A stretch of DNA of 64,000 nt from SIG607 sp045590395. Lineage in GTDB: Bacteria; Bacillota; Clostridia; Oscillospirales; Acutalibacteraceae. The notes below the pieces were generated by a model. It was not told the DNA's origin. It saw nothing but the letters and a program-made list of their open reading frames with translations, and did not search any database. Shown piece after piece: positions 32,544 to 42,134 of this stretch. Position 1 is the stretch's first letter; each line of letters starts with the position of its first letter. The translations under genes and the position numbers were made by a program. The stretch lies in assembly GCA_045590395.1 (NCBI GenBank), contig JAZNQX010000063.1, positions 1-64,000 of the forward strand, written 5' to 3'.

Positions 32544-33539
32544 ATGAGAGTTGTTATAGATGCTTTTGGCGGAGATTTTGCTCCTGCCGCGCCTATTGAG
32601 GGCGCCGCCCTTGCTCAGAAAGAGCTTGGCGTTGGTATTGTACTTACGGGTAATGAGGAAATAATCCGTAATTATATTAAAGAGCATAATGTTCAGTTTA
32701 CCGACCTTGAAATAGTAAATACCACCGACGTTATTTCTATGCACGATGAACCTACTTCACTTTTAAAGGCGCATAAAGAGTCCTCTATGGCTGTTGCCTT
32801 TAAAAAACTTGCCGATGATGAGGCAGATGCCTTTGTATCTGCAGGAAGTACAGGCGCTGTGGTTGTAGGCGGTACTCTTATTGTTAAAAGAATTAAGGGT
32901 GTAAAGCGTCCTGCTCTTGCCTCTATGATTCCATCTCCTTCATCCTCTTATATGCTTATGGATATGGGGGCTAATGCAGAATGTCGCCCCGAAATGCTTC
33001 AGCAGTTCGGTATTATGGCAAGTGCCTATCTTAAAAGGGTAGAGGGCAGAAGCAATCCTAAAATTGCTCTGCTTAATATAGGAACTGAGGATTCTAAGGG
33101 CGGTGAGCTTCAGCAGGAAGCCTATAAGCTTTTAGAAAAAGCACCCATAAACTTTGTGGGTAATATTGAATCACGCGAAATGCCTAAGGGTAATGTTGAC
33201 GCTGTTATTGCCGACGGCTTTACAGGTAATATTGCGCTGAAACTTATAGAGGGTACAGCCATTACCTTCTTCAAAATGGTAAAGGGCGTACTTTACAAAA
33301 ACCTTATAAATAAACTTGCGGCGCTGGTTCTTAAAAAGGATTTATACTCTCTCAAAAGTATGATGGACAGCTCTGAGGTAGGCGGTGCTCTGCTTCTGGG
33401 TGTTAAAAAGCCTGTAATTAAAGCGCACGGAAACTCTGATGCAAAGGCAATTAAAAATGCTATAAGACAGGCTAAATACTTTTATGATGGCAAGGTTATT
33501 GAAAGTATAAGTCAGGGCCTTGAGGCTGTTGAGGAATAA
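32544..33539 (+). CDS. plsX: Phosphate acyltransferase PlsX
   Basis: PlsX makes acyl-phosphate from acyl-ACP for phosphatidic acid synthesis. Of 331 residues, diagnostic segments are RVVIDAFGGDFAPAAPIEGA, ADAFVSAGSTGAVVVGG, DMGANAECRPEMLQQFGIMA and VIADGFTGNIALKLIEG. It lies directly before rnc, although the fatty-acid genes (acpP, fabD) often found between them are absent here. Confidence 0.96.
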   Translation: MRVVIDAFGGDFAPAAPIEGAALAQKELGVGIVLTGNEEIIRNYIKEHNVQFTDLEIVNTTDVISMHDEPTSLLKAHKESSMAVAFKKLADDEADAFVSAGSTGAVVVGGTLIVKRIKGVKRPALASMIPSPSSSYMLMDMGANAECRPEMLQQFGIMASAYLKRVEGRSNPKIALLNIGTEDSKGGELQQEAYKLLEKAPINFVGNIESREMPKGNVDAVIADGFTGNIALKLIEGTAITFFKMVKGVLYKNLINKLAALVLKKDLYSLKSMMDSSEVGGALLLGVKKPVIKAHGNSDAKAIKNAIRQAKYFYDGKVIESISQGLEAVEE

Positions 33540-33540
33540 A

Positions 33541-34221
33541 ATGAAAAGATTAGAAGAAAACATAAAATATTCTTTTAAAAATATAGCACTTCTTGAAAAT
33601 GCGCTCAGCCATTCTTCTTATGCAAATGAAAAGCACTTAAAATACGGCTCTAATGAGCGTCTTGAGTTTTTGGGTGATGCAGTGCTGTCGGTAATAGTTG
33701 CCGATTATCTCTTTAAAAACTTTTCGGATAAGCCAGAGGGAGAACTGACAAAGCTTCGCGCATCCCTTGTTTGCGAGAAATCACTTTGTGGCTTTGCCCG
33801 TAGCTTAGAGCTTGGAAAATTCCTGCTTCTTGGTCGCGGTGAAGAGCAAAACGGCGGCAGAGAAAGAGATTCTATACTTGCCGATGCCTTTGAAGCGGTA
33901 CTTGCCGCAGTGTATCTTGACGGCGGAATGGAAGCGGCAAGGGAATATGTACTCCATTTTATTATTGAGGAACTTTCTCACACAGAGGACGAAGCCTTCC
34001 ATGACTACAAAACTATTCTTCAGGAAGTAATACAAAGAAATCCTGAAGAGCGACTTTCTTATGTTTTGTGCTCTGAGAGCGGTCCTGACCATAATAAATC
34101 CTTTACTGTGGAAGTGTACCTTAACTCAAATGTTATAGGTAGCGGTACAGGTAAAACCAAAAAGAGAGCAGAGCAGATGGCCGCAAAGGATGCTCTTAAA
34201 CTGATGGGAATAGAACCGTAA
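33541..34221 (+). CDS. rnc: Ribonuclease III
   Basis: This endonuclease cleaves double-stranded RNA in rRNA processing and mRNA turnover. The 226 residues have the catalytic signature NERLEFLGDAVLSVIVADYL, a second acidic cluster DSILADAFEAVLAAVYLDGG, and a C-terminal dsRNA-binding domain (DYKTILQEVIQR, then GTGKTKKRAEQMAAKDAL). ATG 33541 is one base after the plsX stop. Its stop shares a base with the radical SAM gene. Confidence 0.96.
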   Translation: MKRLEENIKYSFKNIALLENALSHSSYANEKHLKYGSNERLEFLGDAVLSVIVADYLFKNFSDKPEGELTKLRASLVCEKSLCGFARSLELGKFLLLGRGEEQNGGRERDSILADAFEAVLAAVYLDGGMEAAREYVLHFIIEELSHTEDEAFHDYKTILQEVIQRNPEERLSYVLCSESGPDHNKSFTVEVYLNSNVIGSGTGKTKKRAEQMAAKDALKLMGIEP

Positions 34222-35219
34222 TGGCAAAACACGCTAATATTTCCTTTTTCGTGCCGCATCTGGGCTGCAGTAACCGTTGTAGCTTTTGTAACCAGAACTC
34301 TATAACGGGTAAGGTAAGTCTGCCCGATAAGGCAGAAATAGATACTGCCGTAGAAATAGCCAAAAAAAGCCCAAAATATTCAGCTCAGGATACCGAAATT
34401 GCCTTTTTCGGCGGCAGTTTTACGGCAATTGACAGAGAGTATATGATGTATTTACTGTCCTGCGCTAATGTTTATGTTAAGGACGGTACGGTTAAAGGTA
34501 TCAGGGTTTCAACCCGACCTGACGCTATAAACTGCCGGGTGCTTGATATTTTAAAGCAGTACGGTGTTACGGCTATTGAGCTTGGGGCACAGAGTACCGA
34601 CGAAAATGTGCTTTTATTAAATAAAAGAGGGCACAGCGCTGAGGATATTTTTAAGGTATCAGCCCTTATAAAGAGTTACGGCTTTTCTCTCGGTCTTCAG
34701 ATGATGACGGGACTTTACGGCGCAACGGCTGAAAAGGACGCAAAAACGGTAGAGGATTTTATAAAAATTGCCCCGGATACCGTTAGAATTTACCCCACAA
34801 TAGTGCTTAAAAAGACTGCTCTTGCTTTGCTTGTGGAAAAAGGCGAGTATCAGCCACCGTCCCTTGAAGAGTCGATTGAAAACTGCTGTGAATACTATAA
34901 ACGCTTTAATGATAACGGGATTAGCGTTATACGGCTGGGGCTTCATCATATTGATGAAGAAGACTTTGTTGCAGGGCCGTGGCATCCTGCGTTCAGTCAG
35001 CTTTGTATGTCAAAAATCTGCTTTGAAAAGGTAAAAGAAAAACTAAGTAACAATACGGGAGATTATACCGTTTATGTTAACCCTGCAGAGATTTCAACCT
35101 TTGTAGGACAAAAAAGAAGTAATTTAACAAAATTTAAAGATATGGGATTTAATGTACGGATATCGGGTGATGAAAATATAAGCAATAACGATTTCCGTAT
35201 AGAAAGGGAAGTGAAATAG
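34221..35219 (+). CDS. Radical SAM protein, Elp3-like without acetyltransferase domain
   Basis: This is a radical SAM protein of 332 residues. The cluster motif GCSNRCSFCNQ (Cys16, Cys20, Cys23; CX3CX2C) is followed by FFGGSFTAIDREYM and RVSTRPDAIN, the text seen in Elp3-like enzymes. The GNAT acetyltransferase domain of Elp3 is missing, so it cannot be assigned tRNA-wobble chemistry. Placement between rnc and smc is common in Clostridia and suggests a conserved but unknown RNA-related role. Confidence 0.8.
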   Translation: MAKHANISFFVPHLGCSNRCSFCNQNSITGKVSLPDKAEIDTAVEIAKKSPKYSAQDTEIAFFGGSFTAIDREYMMYLLSCANVYVKDGTVKGIRVSTRPDAINCRVLDILKQYGVTAIELGAQSTDENVLLLNKRGHSAEDIFKVSALIKSYGFSLGLQMMTGLYGATAEKDAKTVEDFIKIAPDTVRIYPTIVLKKTALALLVEKGEYQPPSLEESIENCCEYYKRFNDNGISVIRLGLHHIDEEDFVAGPWHPAFSQLCMSKICFEKVKEKLSNNTGDYTVYVNPAEISTFVGQKRSNLTKFKDMGFNVRISGDENISNNDFRIEREVK

Positions 35220-35221
35220 GT

Positions 35222-38200
35222 ATGCTGCTTCGTTCAATAGTGGTGCAGGGCTTTAAGTCCTTTGCAGACAAGACCGTACTGAAATTCGGTACGGGTATTA
35301 CGGCTGTTGTAGGCCCTAACGGTAGCGGAAAAAGTAATATTTCCGATGCTGTTCGTTGGGTGCTTGGTGAACAGTCTACTAAAAGTCTGCGTGGACAGTC
35401 TATGGAGGATGTTATATTCTCCGGTACCGCTTCGCGCCGTCCTCACGGCTTCTGCGAAGTAACACTTAACATAGATAACTCTGACAGAACACTGAATTTT
35501 GATAATGACAGTGTTTCTATTACCCGTCGTTATTACCGCTCTCACGAGAGTGAGTATCTTATCAACAATGTTTCTGTTCGTCTTAAGGATGTTAATGAAC
35601 TGTTTATGGATACAGGTCTTGGCAGAGACGGCTATTCTATGATAGGACAGGGTAAAATTGATACAATTATAAGCTCAAAATCGGGGGAACGTCGCGATAT
35701 CTTTGAAGAGGCTTCGGGTATTTCAAAATACCGTTACAGAAAAATTGAAGCCGAAAGAAAGCTGTCTGCTGCAGAAGAAAATCTGCTTCGTCTTAAAGAC
35801 ATTATGAATGAGCTTGAAAGCAGAGTGGGTCCTCTTGAACAGCAGAGTAAAAAGGCTGAAAGGTTTTTAGAACTGGCTGATAGGAAGAAGAATCTTGAAA
35901 TCGGCTTGTGGCTTTATACATTGAGTAATTCAAAACAGGCACTACGAGAGCAGGAAAATAAAATTTCTATTGCTACTATGCAGTATAAGGAAATTGACGA
36001 AAAACTGCAGAGCTTTGACCAGGAAAATGAGAAAAATAACCGAGAATTTGCGCTTTTAACCACAGCCCTTGAGGAATGCAGAAATAATATTGCCGCAAAA
36101 AATGAAGATATTGCAACCTTGAACGGTGAAATATCGGTAGTTTGCCGCGATATTGAGCATAATGACGAAACTATTGAGCGTCTTATTTCTGAACGTGAAG
36201 AGCTTAAAAAGACCGATGAATCGGCAACAGGCGAAATTGAAAGCAAGAAGCTTGCGGTAGAGGAAGCCAAAGAGGAAATAAAGGGCTTTGAAGAAAAGCT
36301 TGTCGCCCTTGAAAAAGAGCTTAGCGATATGCTCAAGGAGAGCGAGAGCATTTCAAGAAATATTGAAGAACTTGTTAAACAGTTAAACACCGTTTCGGTT
36401 AAGAGCGGTGATTTAAGGGTTGCTATGATGACTGCCGAAAGCAGTATAACCGAAATTGAGGGCAGAACTGCAAGTGTCGATGAAACCCTAAAGGAAAAAG
36501 AAGTACAGCTTGACGCTCTAAATAATGAGTTTGACGAAAATAAGGACTTCTTAAATAAAACAGAGGAAACCGTAACCGAGTGCACCAATGCTCTCGGCGG
36601 TTATGAGCTTAAATATAACTCACGCAAGGAAAAAGCCGAAATCTGTAAAGAGGAGTGCGAAAAGCTTCGTCTTGACAGAGAGGCAAAACTGCGCCGTATT
36701 CAGATTTTAAGTGAGCTTGAAAAGAATCTTGAGGGCTTCCACAATTCTGTTAAAGAGGTTATGAATGCCTCTAAGACAGGAACACTAAGAGGAATTCACG
36801 GCCCTGTTTCTTCCATTATAAATGTTGATAAAGAGTTTTCCGTTGCTATTGAAACAGCCTTGGGTGCGACCATTCAGCAGATTGTTTGTGACGGTGAAAA
36901 TGATGCAAAGCGCGCCATTGAAATGCTGAAATCCTCAGGCGGCGGCCGTGCTACATTTTTGCCCATTTCCTCAATTAAATCAAGAGAATTTAAGGAATCG
37001 GGCTATGAGGAAATGTACGGCTATGTGGGTCTTGCACCCGAACTTATAAACTGTGACGAAAAGTACAGAGAGATTATTAAATATCTGCTTGGTAATACCG
37101 TTGTTTGTGAAGACCTTGACAGCGCGGTTGCTATTTCTAAAAAGTTTGGTTACCGCTTTAAAACAGTTTCGCTTGACGGTCAGGTAGTAAACGCAGGCGG
37201 TTCTCTTACCGGTGGCTCTCTTATAAAGAATGCAGGTATTTTGAGCAGAGCAAGTGATATAAGACGCCTTCAGGATGAAAACGAAAAACTTGCCGCTAAA
37301 CTCAAAATCAAGGAAGACGAGTTATCTGCTCTTTTAAGCGAACTTGCAAAAGCTGAGGACGATATTACTGCCGCAAAGGCTACTCTTGCAACTGCAAATG
37401 AAGATAAAATTAGAGTTCTTGGTGAGCTAAAGCGTATTGAGGACATCAGAAATTCTGTTAAACAGACTCTTGATGAGCTTAAAAGCGAGAAAACCTCGTC
37501 TGCTGAAAAGATAGCCACTCTTAAAGAAACAGCCGCTTCTTCTGCTAAAGAAATTGCTGTGCTTGACGGCGAAAAGCAGGAAATTCAGGCAAAAATTGAT
37601 ATGCACAGCGGTGGCAGAGATTCTCTTGCAGATAAGCGCGAGGAAATCGGCAATGCTATGACAGAGGTTAAGATGGACATCCTGAATAAAAAGAAGGATG
37701 TGGAAAATTTACTGCTCAGTGCTGATGCTATTGCCGCTACAATAGGCGACAGAAGTAAGCGTATGGAGGCTATAACAGGCGAACTAAGCAGTATCGACCT
37801 TTTAAAAGCCGACCTTAATAAAAAGCTTCTTGAAATAAAGCAGGTAATTGAAGAACACAAAAACAGCATTACTTTAAATGAATCAGAAATAGAGCGCCTT
37901 ACAAAAGAACGCGAAAATATTGAAAAACTTGGCCTTGAGATTCGCTCAAGCGAAAAAGAGCGTACCCTTGAGCGTGAAAAAATCGGTGGCGAGCTTGCCC
38001 GTCTTACCGAGCGTAAAGAGGTTATGCTAAAAGAATATGACGCTGTTATCCGTCAGCTTTATGATGAATATCAGCTTACCCGTACCGAAGCAGAAAATAC
38101 AGGTATTACGGTTGAAAACCCTGCTGAGGCAAAGAAAGAACTTCACGAGGTTAAATCGGGTATACGCGCTCTCGGTAATGTTAATGTTTCGGCTATTGAG

Positions 38201-38803
38201 GAATACAAGGAAGTATATGAAAGATACACCTTTATGTCTGCGCAGATTGATGACGTGGAGAAATCCCGTACCGAGCTTAATAAGCTTATAAATCAGCTTA
38301 CTGCACAGATGAAAGAGCTATTTACCGTAGGCTTTGAAAAGATAAGCCAAAACTTTGCCGTTACCTTTACAGAGCTTTTCGGCGGCGGAAGCGCTTCTCT
38401 TGCTCTTAGTGACCCCGAAAATGTGCTGGAAAGCGGTATAGATATACTTGTAAAGCTGCCGGGTAAAAATGTACCCAGCCTTGACGGTCTGTCAGGCGGT
38501 GAAAAGGCGCTTATTGCTCTTGCAATTTACTTTGCAATAATGAGAGTAAATGCTCCGCCTTTCTGCTTCCTTGATGAAGTTGATACAGCCCTTGACGAAA
38601 TAAACGTTGAAAGGGTTGCAGAGTATATGCGCCGTCCTGACTTTACAACACAGTTTATCTGTGTTACCCACAGACGCGGTACAATGGAAGCGGCTGATAT
38701 GCTTTACGGTGTTACTATGCAGGAAAAGGGCGTTACAAAACTGCTTGAACTTAATGTTAACGAGCTTGAAAAAAGATTAATGCTTGAAAACGGTGATAAA
38801 TAA
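35222..38803 (+). CDS. smc: Chromosome partition protein SMC
   Basis: This is the condensin ATPase that organises and segregates the chromosome. It is full length at 1193 residues. The Walker A is VVGPNGSGKSNISDAVRWVL. Two coiled-coil arms flank the hinge (about residues 510-670; GIHGPVSSIINVDKEFSVAI and GGSLTGGSLI). The C-terminal head has the signature GLSGGEKALIALAIYFAI and Walker B CFLDEVDTALDE. scpA and scpB are not in the window. The start is three bases after the radical SAM stop, and smc-ftsY is the usual order. Confidence 0.97.
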   Translation: MLLRSIVVQGFKSFADKTVLKFGTGITAVVGPNGSGKSNISDAVRWVLGEQSTKSLRGQSMEDVIFSGTASRRPHGFCEVTLNIDNSDRTLNFDNDSVSITRRYYRSHESEYLINNVSVRLKDVNELFMDTGLGRDGYSMIGQGKIDTIISSKSGERRDIFEEASGISKYRYRKIEAERKLSAAEENLLRLKDIMNELESRVGPLEQQSKKAERFLELADRKKNLEIGLWLYTLSNSKQALREQENKISIATMQYKEIDEKLQSFDQENEKNNREFALLTTALEECRNNIAAKNEDIATLNGEISVVCRDIEHNDETIERLISEREELKKTDESATGEIESKKLAVEEAKEEIKGFEEKLVALEKELSDMLKESESISRNIEELVKQLNTVSVKSGDLRVAMMTAESSITEIEGRTASVDETLKEKEVQLDALNNEFDENKDFLNKTEETVTECTNALGGYELKYNSRKEKAEICKEECEKLRLDREAKLRRIQILSELEKNLEGFHNSVKEVMNASKTGTLRGIHGPVSSIINVDKEFSVAIETALGATIQQIVCDGENDAKRAIEMLKSSGGGRATFLPISSIKSREFKESGYEEMYGYVGLAPELINCDEKYREIIKYLLGNTVVCEDLDSAVAISKKFGYRFKTVSLDGQVVNAGGSLTGGSLIKNAGILSRASDIRRLQDENEKLAAKLKIKEDELSALLSELAKAEDDITAAKATLATANEDKIRVLGELKRIEDIRNSVKQTLDELKSEKTSSAEKIATLKETAASSAKEIAVLDGEKQEIQAKIDMHSGGRDSLADKREEIGNAMTEVKMDILNKKKDVENLLLSADAIAATIGDRSKRMEAITGELSSIDLLKADLNKKLLEIKQVIEEHKNSITLNESEIERLTKERENIEKLGLEIRSSEKERTLEREKIGGELARLTERKEVMLKEYDAVIRQLYDEYQLTRTEAENTGITVENPAEAKKELHEVKSGIRALGNVNVSAIEEYKEVYERYTFMSAQIDDVEKSRTELNKLINQLTAQMKELFTVGFEKISQNFAVTFTELFGGGSASLALSDPENVLESGIDILVKLPGKNVPSLDGLSGGEKALIALAIYFAIMRVNAPPFCFLDEVDTALDEINVERVAEYMRRPDFTTQFICVTHRRGTMEAADMLYGVTMQEKGVTKLLELNVNELEKRLMLENGDK

Positions 38804-39717
38804 TGGGTTTTTTCGGTAAAATTAAAGCCGGCCTTGCTAAAACAAGGTCACAGCTTGCAGAAAATATAAATTCTGTTATAAACAGCTTTACAAAAATTGA
38901 TGAAGAACTTTTTGAAGAGCTTGAAGAAATACTTGTGCTTTCTGACATAGGCTGTGTTACTGCGGCCCAGATTTGTGACGAGCTTAGAAGCGAAATAAAG
39001 AAAACAGGCGAAAAAGACCCTGCAAACATCCGCGTTATGCTTAAAGAAATTATCAAGGAAAAAATGCAGGGTGATTGCTCTTTAAAGCTTAGCACCAAGC
39101 CGTCACTTATTCTCGTTATCGGTGTAAACGGTGTTGGTAAAACAACATCAATAGGAAAACTTGCGGCAAAGTTTAAGGCAGAGGGTAAAAATGTGGTGCT
39201 TGGCGCCGCCGATACCTTCCGCGCCGCCGCTATTGACCAGTTATCTGTATGGGCAGAGCGTGCAGGTGTTTCCATTGTAAAAGGCAAAGAGGGAACCGAC
39301 CCTGCGTCAGTTGTTTATGATACTATAGCTCACGCAAAAGCAAAGGGAGCAGATGTTATTATTTGTGATACTGCTGGAAGACTTCATAACAAGAAAAACC
39401 TTATGGATGAGCTTAGCAAAATTTACAGAATTATAAACCGCGAACTTCCCGATGCCGATAAAGAATCCTTACTGGTGCTTGATGCTACAACGGGACAGAA
39501 TGCTGTAAATCAGGCAAAGGAATTTAAAAATGCCGCAGATATAACGGGCATTATTCTTACAAAGCTTGACGGTACTGCCCGTGGCGGTGTTGTTCTTGCA
39601 ATAAAGAACGAACTGGGTATACCTGTTAAATTTGTGGGTGTGGGCGAGGGTGTAGACGACCTTATGAGCTTTAACCCTGAGGAGTTTGCCGCAGGAATTA
39701 TTGATGCTGAGGAATAA
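38803..39717 (+). CDS. ftsY: Signal recognition particle receptor FtsY
   Basis: This SRP GTPase receives ribosome-nascent chain complexes at the membrane. The 304 residues lack a long acidic A-domain and begin with a short amphipathic FFGKIKAGLAKTRSQLAENI. NG-domain motifs: VIGVNGVGKTTSIGKLAAKF (G1), AADTFRAAAIDQL (G2), DTAGRLHNKKNLMDEL (G3) and TKLDGTARGG (G4). It shares one base with the smc stop. Confidence 0.96.
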   Translation: MGFFGKIKAGLAKTRSQLAENINSVINSFTKIDEELFEELEEILVLSDIGCVTAAQICDELRSEIKKTGEKDPANIRVMLKEIIKEKMQGDCSLKLSTKPSLILVIGVNGVGKTTSIGKLAAKFKAEGKNVVLGAADTFRAAAIDQLSVWAERAGVSIVKGKEGTDPASVVYDTIAHAKAKGADVIICDTAGRLHNKKNLMDELSKIYRIINRELPDADKESLLVLDATTGQNAVNQAKEFKNAADITGIILTKLDGTARGGVVLAIKNELGIPVKFVGVGEGVDDLMSFNPEEFAAGIIDAEE

Positions 39718-39719
39718 TT

Positions 39720-40313
39720 ATGAAGTTTTTTATAGCCACTAAAAATAAGGGTAAGAAAAAAGAGCTTGAGAGAATTCTTATGCCTCTGGGTATTACCGTT
39801 ATAAGTGAAGATGAGCTAAGCAGTCCTATTGAAGACGTTGAAGAAACAGGTACTACCTTTGAGGAAAATGCTCTTATAAAAGCAAGGGCAGGGTGCATTG
39901 CTTCAAAGCTTCCTACCGTTGCTGATGATTCGGGGCTTTGTGTAGATGCGCTTGGCGGAGAGCCGGGTATTTATACCGCTCGATATGCAGGTGAGCCTAC
40001 CGATAACGCAAAGAACAATGCAAAACTGCTTGAAAATTTAAAGGGTGTACCAAGCTTTAAGCGTACCGCTCGCTTTGTCAGCGCAGTTGCCTGTGTTTTC
40101 CCCGATGGCAGAGAATTTACCGTAAGGGGCGAGGTTGAAGGCATAATAGGTGAAAGCCTTTGCGGAACCAACGGTTTTGGCTATGACCCTCTATTTATAA
40201 GTGAGCTTGGCTGTTTCGGTGAGATAAGCGACGAAGAGAAGGACAGTATTAGTCACAGAGGAAGAGCTCTTAAAGAACTTTACATAAAACTGAAAGAGGA
40301 ATATTTATGTTAA
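39720..40313 (+). CDS. rdgB: XTP/dITP diphosphatase
   Basis: RdgB hydrolyses non-canonical purine NTPs (dITP, XTP) to monophosphates. The 197 residues start FFIATKNKGKKKELERIL and have VADDSGLCVDALGGEPGIY, then NGFGYDPLFI and SHRGRALKEL. Second house-cleaning enzyme in the window after MazG. Overlaps yhbY by seven bases. Confidence 0.95.
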   Translation: MKFFIATKNKGKKKELERILMPLGITVISEDELSSPIEDVEETGTTFEENALIKARAGCIASKLPTVADDSGLCVDALGGEPGIYTARYAGEPTDNAKNNAKLLENLKGVPSFKRTARFVSAVACVFPDGREFTVRGEVEGIIGESLCGTNGFGYDPLFISELGCFGEISDEEKDSISHRGRALKELYIKLKEEYLC

Positions 40314-40606
40314 ACAGCAGACAGCGCGCCTTTCTACGAGGAATGGCAAACGACTATGAAACTATAATACAAATCGGCAAGGGCGGAATTTCACCTGCTC
40401 TTATAAAAACCGTCAGCGAAGCCCTTTATGTTAGAGAGCTTATTAAAATAAAGGTACATTCTACCGCACCCGATGATATTAAAAATATTGCGGCAGAAGT
40501 AGCAGAGCAGACAGACGCTGAGGTTGTTCATATTATAGGTTCTAAAATAATTTTATATAAGCACAGCGACAACAAGGATATAACTCCTATTAAGTTGGTA
40601 AAATAG
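40307..40606 (+). CDS. yhbY: YhbY/CRS1 RNA-binding protein
   Basis: This is a single CRM-domain protein of 99 residues, associated with 50S ribosome precursors. It carries RAFLRGMANDYETIIQIGKG (with the GxxG-like loop QIGKGG) and ELIKIKVHS, then GSKIILYKHS near the end. It belongs to the rdgB-yhbY-nadD-yqeK-rsfS run, whose genes overlap or nearly abut. Confidence 0.93.
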   Translation: MLNSRQRAFLRGMANDYETIIQIGKGGISPALIKTVSEALYVRELIKIKVHSTAPDDIKNIAAEVAEQTDAEVVHIIGSKIILYKHSDNKDITPIKLVK

Positions 40607-40607
40607 T

Positions 40608-41198
40608 ATGGGAAATGTTGCTGTTTTCGGCGGAACCTTTAACCCTATTCATAATGAGCATATACGAATGATAAGGTGCATAAGCGACCTTAACTTTATT
40701 GACAAAATCCTTGTTATACCCACCCATATTCCGCCGCATAAAACGGCAGAATACTTGGCAGACGATAACCACAGATACAATATGTGCAAAATTGCCGTAG
40801 ATGGTATTAAAAAGACAGAGGTTAGTGATTTTGAAATAAAGCGTCAGGGCAAAAGCTATACCTTTTATACCATAAAGGCGCTGAGAGAAGAATATGCAAA
40901 TGACAATTTTTTTGTGGTTTGCGGAGCAGATATGGCAATAACCCTTGATACCTGGCACAGATATGACGAGCTTAAAAAACTGTGCACCTTTCTGGTTGTT
41001 GACCGCCCAGGTACAGATAAAAATGAGCTTCGTGCCTATATTGAGCAGTTAAAACTGGACGGCGCTGAAATTCTCTTTGTTGACTTAAATACAGAGGATG
41101 TTTCCTCTACCAATTTAAGAAAAGGTATGGACAGCGCGCTTGTTCCAAAAGGTGTTGCCGATTATATAAAAGAAAAAGGTTTATATAATAATGAATGA
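40608..41198 (+). CDS. nadD: Nicotinate-nucleotide adenylyltransferase
   Basis: NadD joins ATP and nicotinate mononucleotide to deamido-NAD in NAD synthesis. The 196 residues have the nucleotidyltransferase motif FGGTFNPIHNEHIRMI (canonical GxFxPxHxGH with Glu in place of the Gly before the second His), VCGADMAITLDTW and EDVSSTNLRKG (ISSTxIR). It overlaps yqeK by eight bases. Confidence 0.94.
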   Translation: MGNVAVFGGTFNPIHNEHIRMIRCISDLNFIDKILVIPTHIPPHKTAEYLADDNHRYNMCKIAVDGIKKTEVSDFEIKRQGKSYTFYTIKALREEYANDNFFVVCGADMAITLDTWHRYDELKKLCTFLVVDRPGTDKNELRAYIEQLKLDGAEILFVDLNTEDVSSTNLRKGMDSALVPKGVADYIKEKGLYNNE

Positions 41199-41769
41199 AA
41201 ATTATGAAAAATATGTAGAAATTATAAGAGAAAAGCTTGATGACTTTCGTTTTACACATAGCCTTGCTGTAGCCGATAGGGCAGTAGAACTGGCGGAAAA
41301 ATACGGAGCAGATAAGGAAAAGGCTTATCTTGCTGGTCTTTTGCACGATATAACCAAAAATTTATCGAAGGACGAGCAGTTGCAATTTTTCGGTAGTTCT
41401 GCTATAATGCTTTCGAATGTTGAAAAGGCTTCCCCTAAGGTTTGGCACGCCATAAGCGGTGCTTGCTATATTAAAAATGTTTTAAAAATCGCTGACAGCG
41501 AAATTATAAATGCTGTTCGTTATCATACTACGGGAAGGGAGAATATGAGCCTTCTGGAAAAGGTGGTATACATAGCCGATTTTACGTCAATAGACAGAAA
41601 CTATACGGATGTTGATATACTAAGAGCAAAGGTTAATGAAAATCTAAATGACGGCATTATATATGCTCTAAGATACACTATCAATTCGCTAAGTGAAAAA
41701 AATCAGGTTATTCATCCCGACACCTTGTCGGCCTATAATCAATTATTATGTGAAGGTATGCTAAAATGA
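41191..41769 (+). CDS. yqeK: HD-domain hydrolase YqeK
   Basis: This HD-domain phosphohydrolase of 192 residues is a symmetrical Ap4A hydrolase in characterised members. Ligands are visible in RFTHSLAVADRAVELA, AGLLHDITKNLS (HD pair) and AVRYHTTGRENMSLLEKVVY with IADF. nadD-yqeK-rsfS is a fixed Firmicute trio. Overlaps rsfS through ATGA-type coupling. Confidence 0.92.
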   Translation: MNENYEKYVEIIREKLDDFRFTHSLAVADRAVELAEKYGADKEKAYLAGLLHDITKNLSKDEQLQFFGSSAIMLSNVEKASPKVWHAISGACYIKNVLKIADSEIINAVRYHTTGRENMSLLEKVVYIADFTSIDRNYTDVDILRAKVNENLNDGIIYALRYTINSLSEKNQVIHPDTLSAYNQLLCEGMLK

Positions 41770-42116
41770 AATCAACTGAAATATTAGAAATTGCTGTAAA
41801 GGCTCTTGACTCTAAAAAGGGTCAGGATATAAATGCAATAAAGGTTGACGACCTTACCGTTATTGCCGATTACTTTGTAATGGCAACCGCTTCTTCAAGC
41901 ACGCAGGTACGCGCTCTTGCCGAGGAGGTTGAATACCAGTTAGACCTTAAGAATAATCCTGTTCATCATATAGAGGGCAGGGGCTCAAATTGGATATTGC
42001 TTGACTACGGCAGTGTTATAGTTCACGTTTTCCATAGAGAAGCCCGTGAATTTTACGGACTGGACAGAACTTGGGCTGACGGCCAGCAGATAGATATAAC
42101 TAAATTCCTGACATAA
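41766..42116 (+). CDS. rsfS: Ribosomal silencing factor RsfS
   Basis: RsfS binds ribosomal protein L14 and blocks subunit joining under nutrient limitation. The 116 residues read KALDSKKGQDINAIKVDDLT, YFVMATASSSTQVRALAEEV, and GSNWILLDYGSVIVHVFH followed by REFYGLDRTWADGQ, all family-typical. It sits 18 bases before leuS. Confidence 0.95.
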   Translation: MKSTEILEIAVKALDSKKGQDINAIKVDDLTVIADYFVMATASSSTQVRALAEEVEYQLDLKNNPVHHIEGRGSNWILLDYGSVIVHVFHREAREFYGLDRTWADGQQIDITKFLT

Positions 42117-42134
42117 GAAAGAGGTAGAAGATTT

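Noticed and set aside
35914..36588. 224-residue minus-strand frame rich in Ser and Phe
   Set aside because: It is the complement of the smc coiled-coil region; composition follows from Glu/Lys codons on the plus strand and there is no ribosome-binding site.
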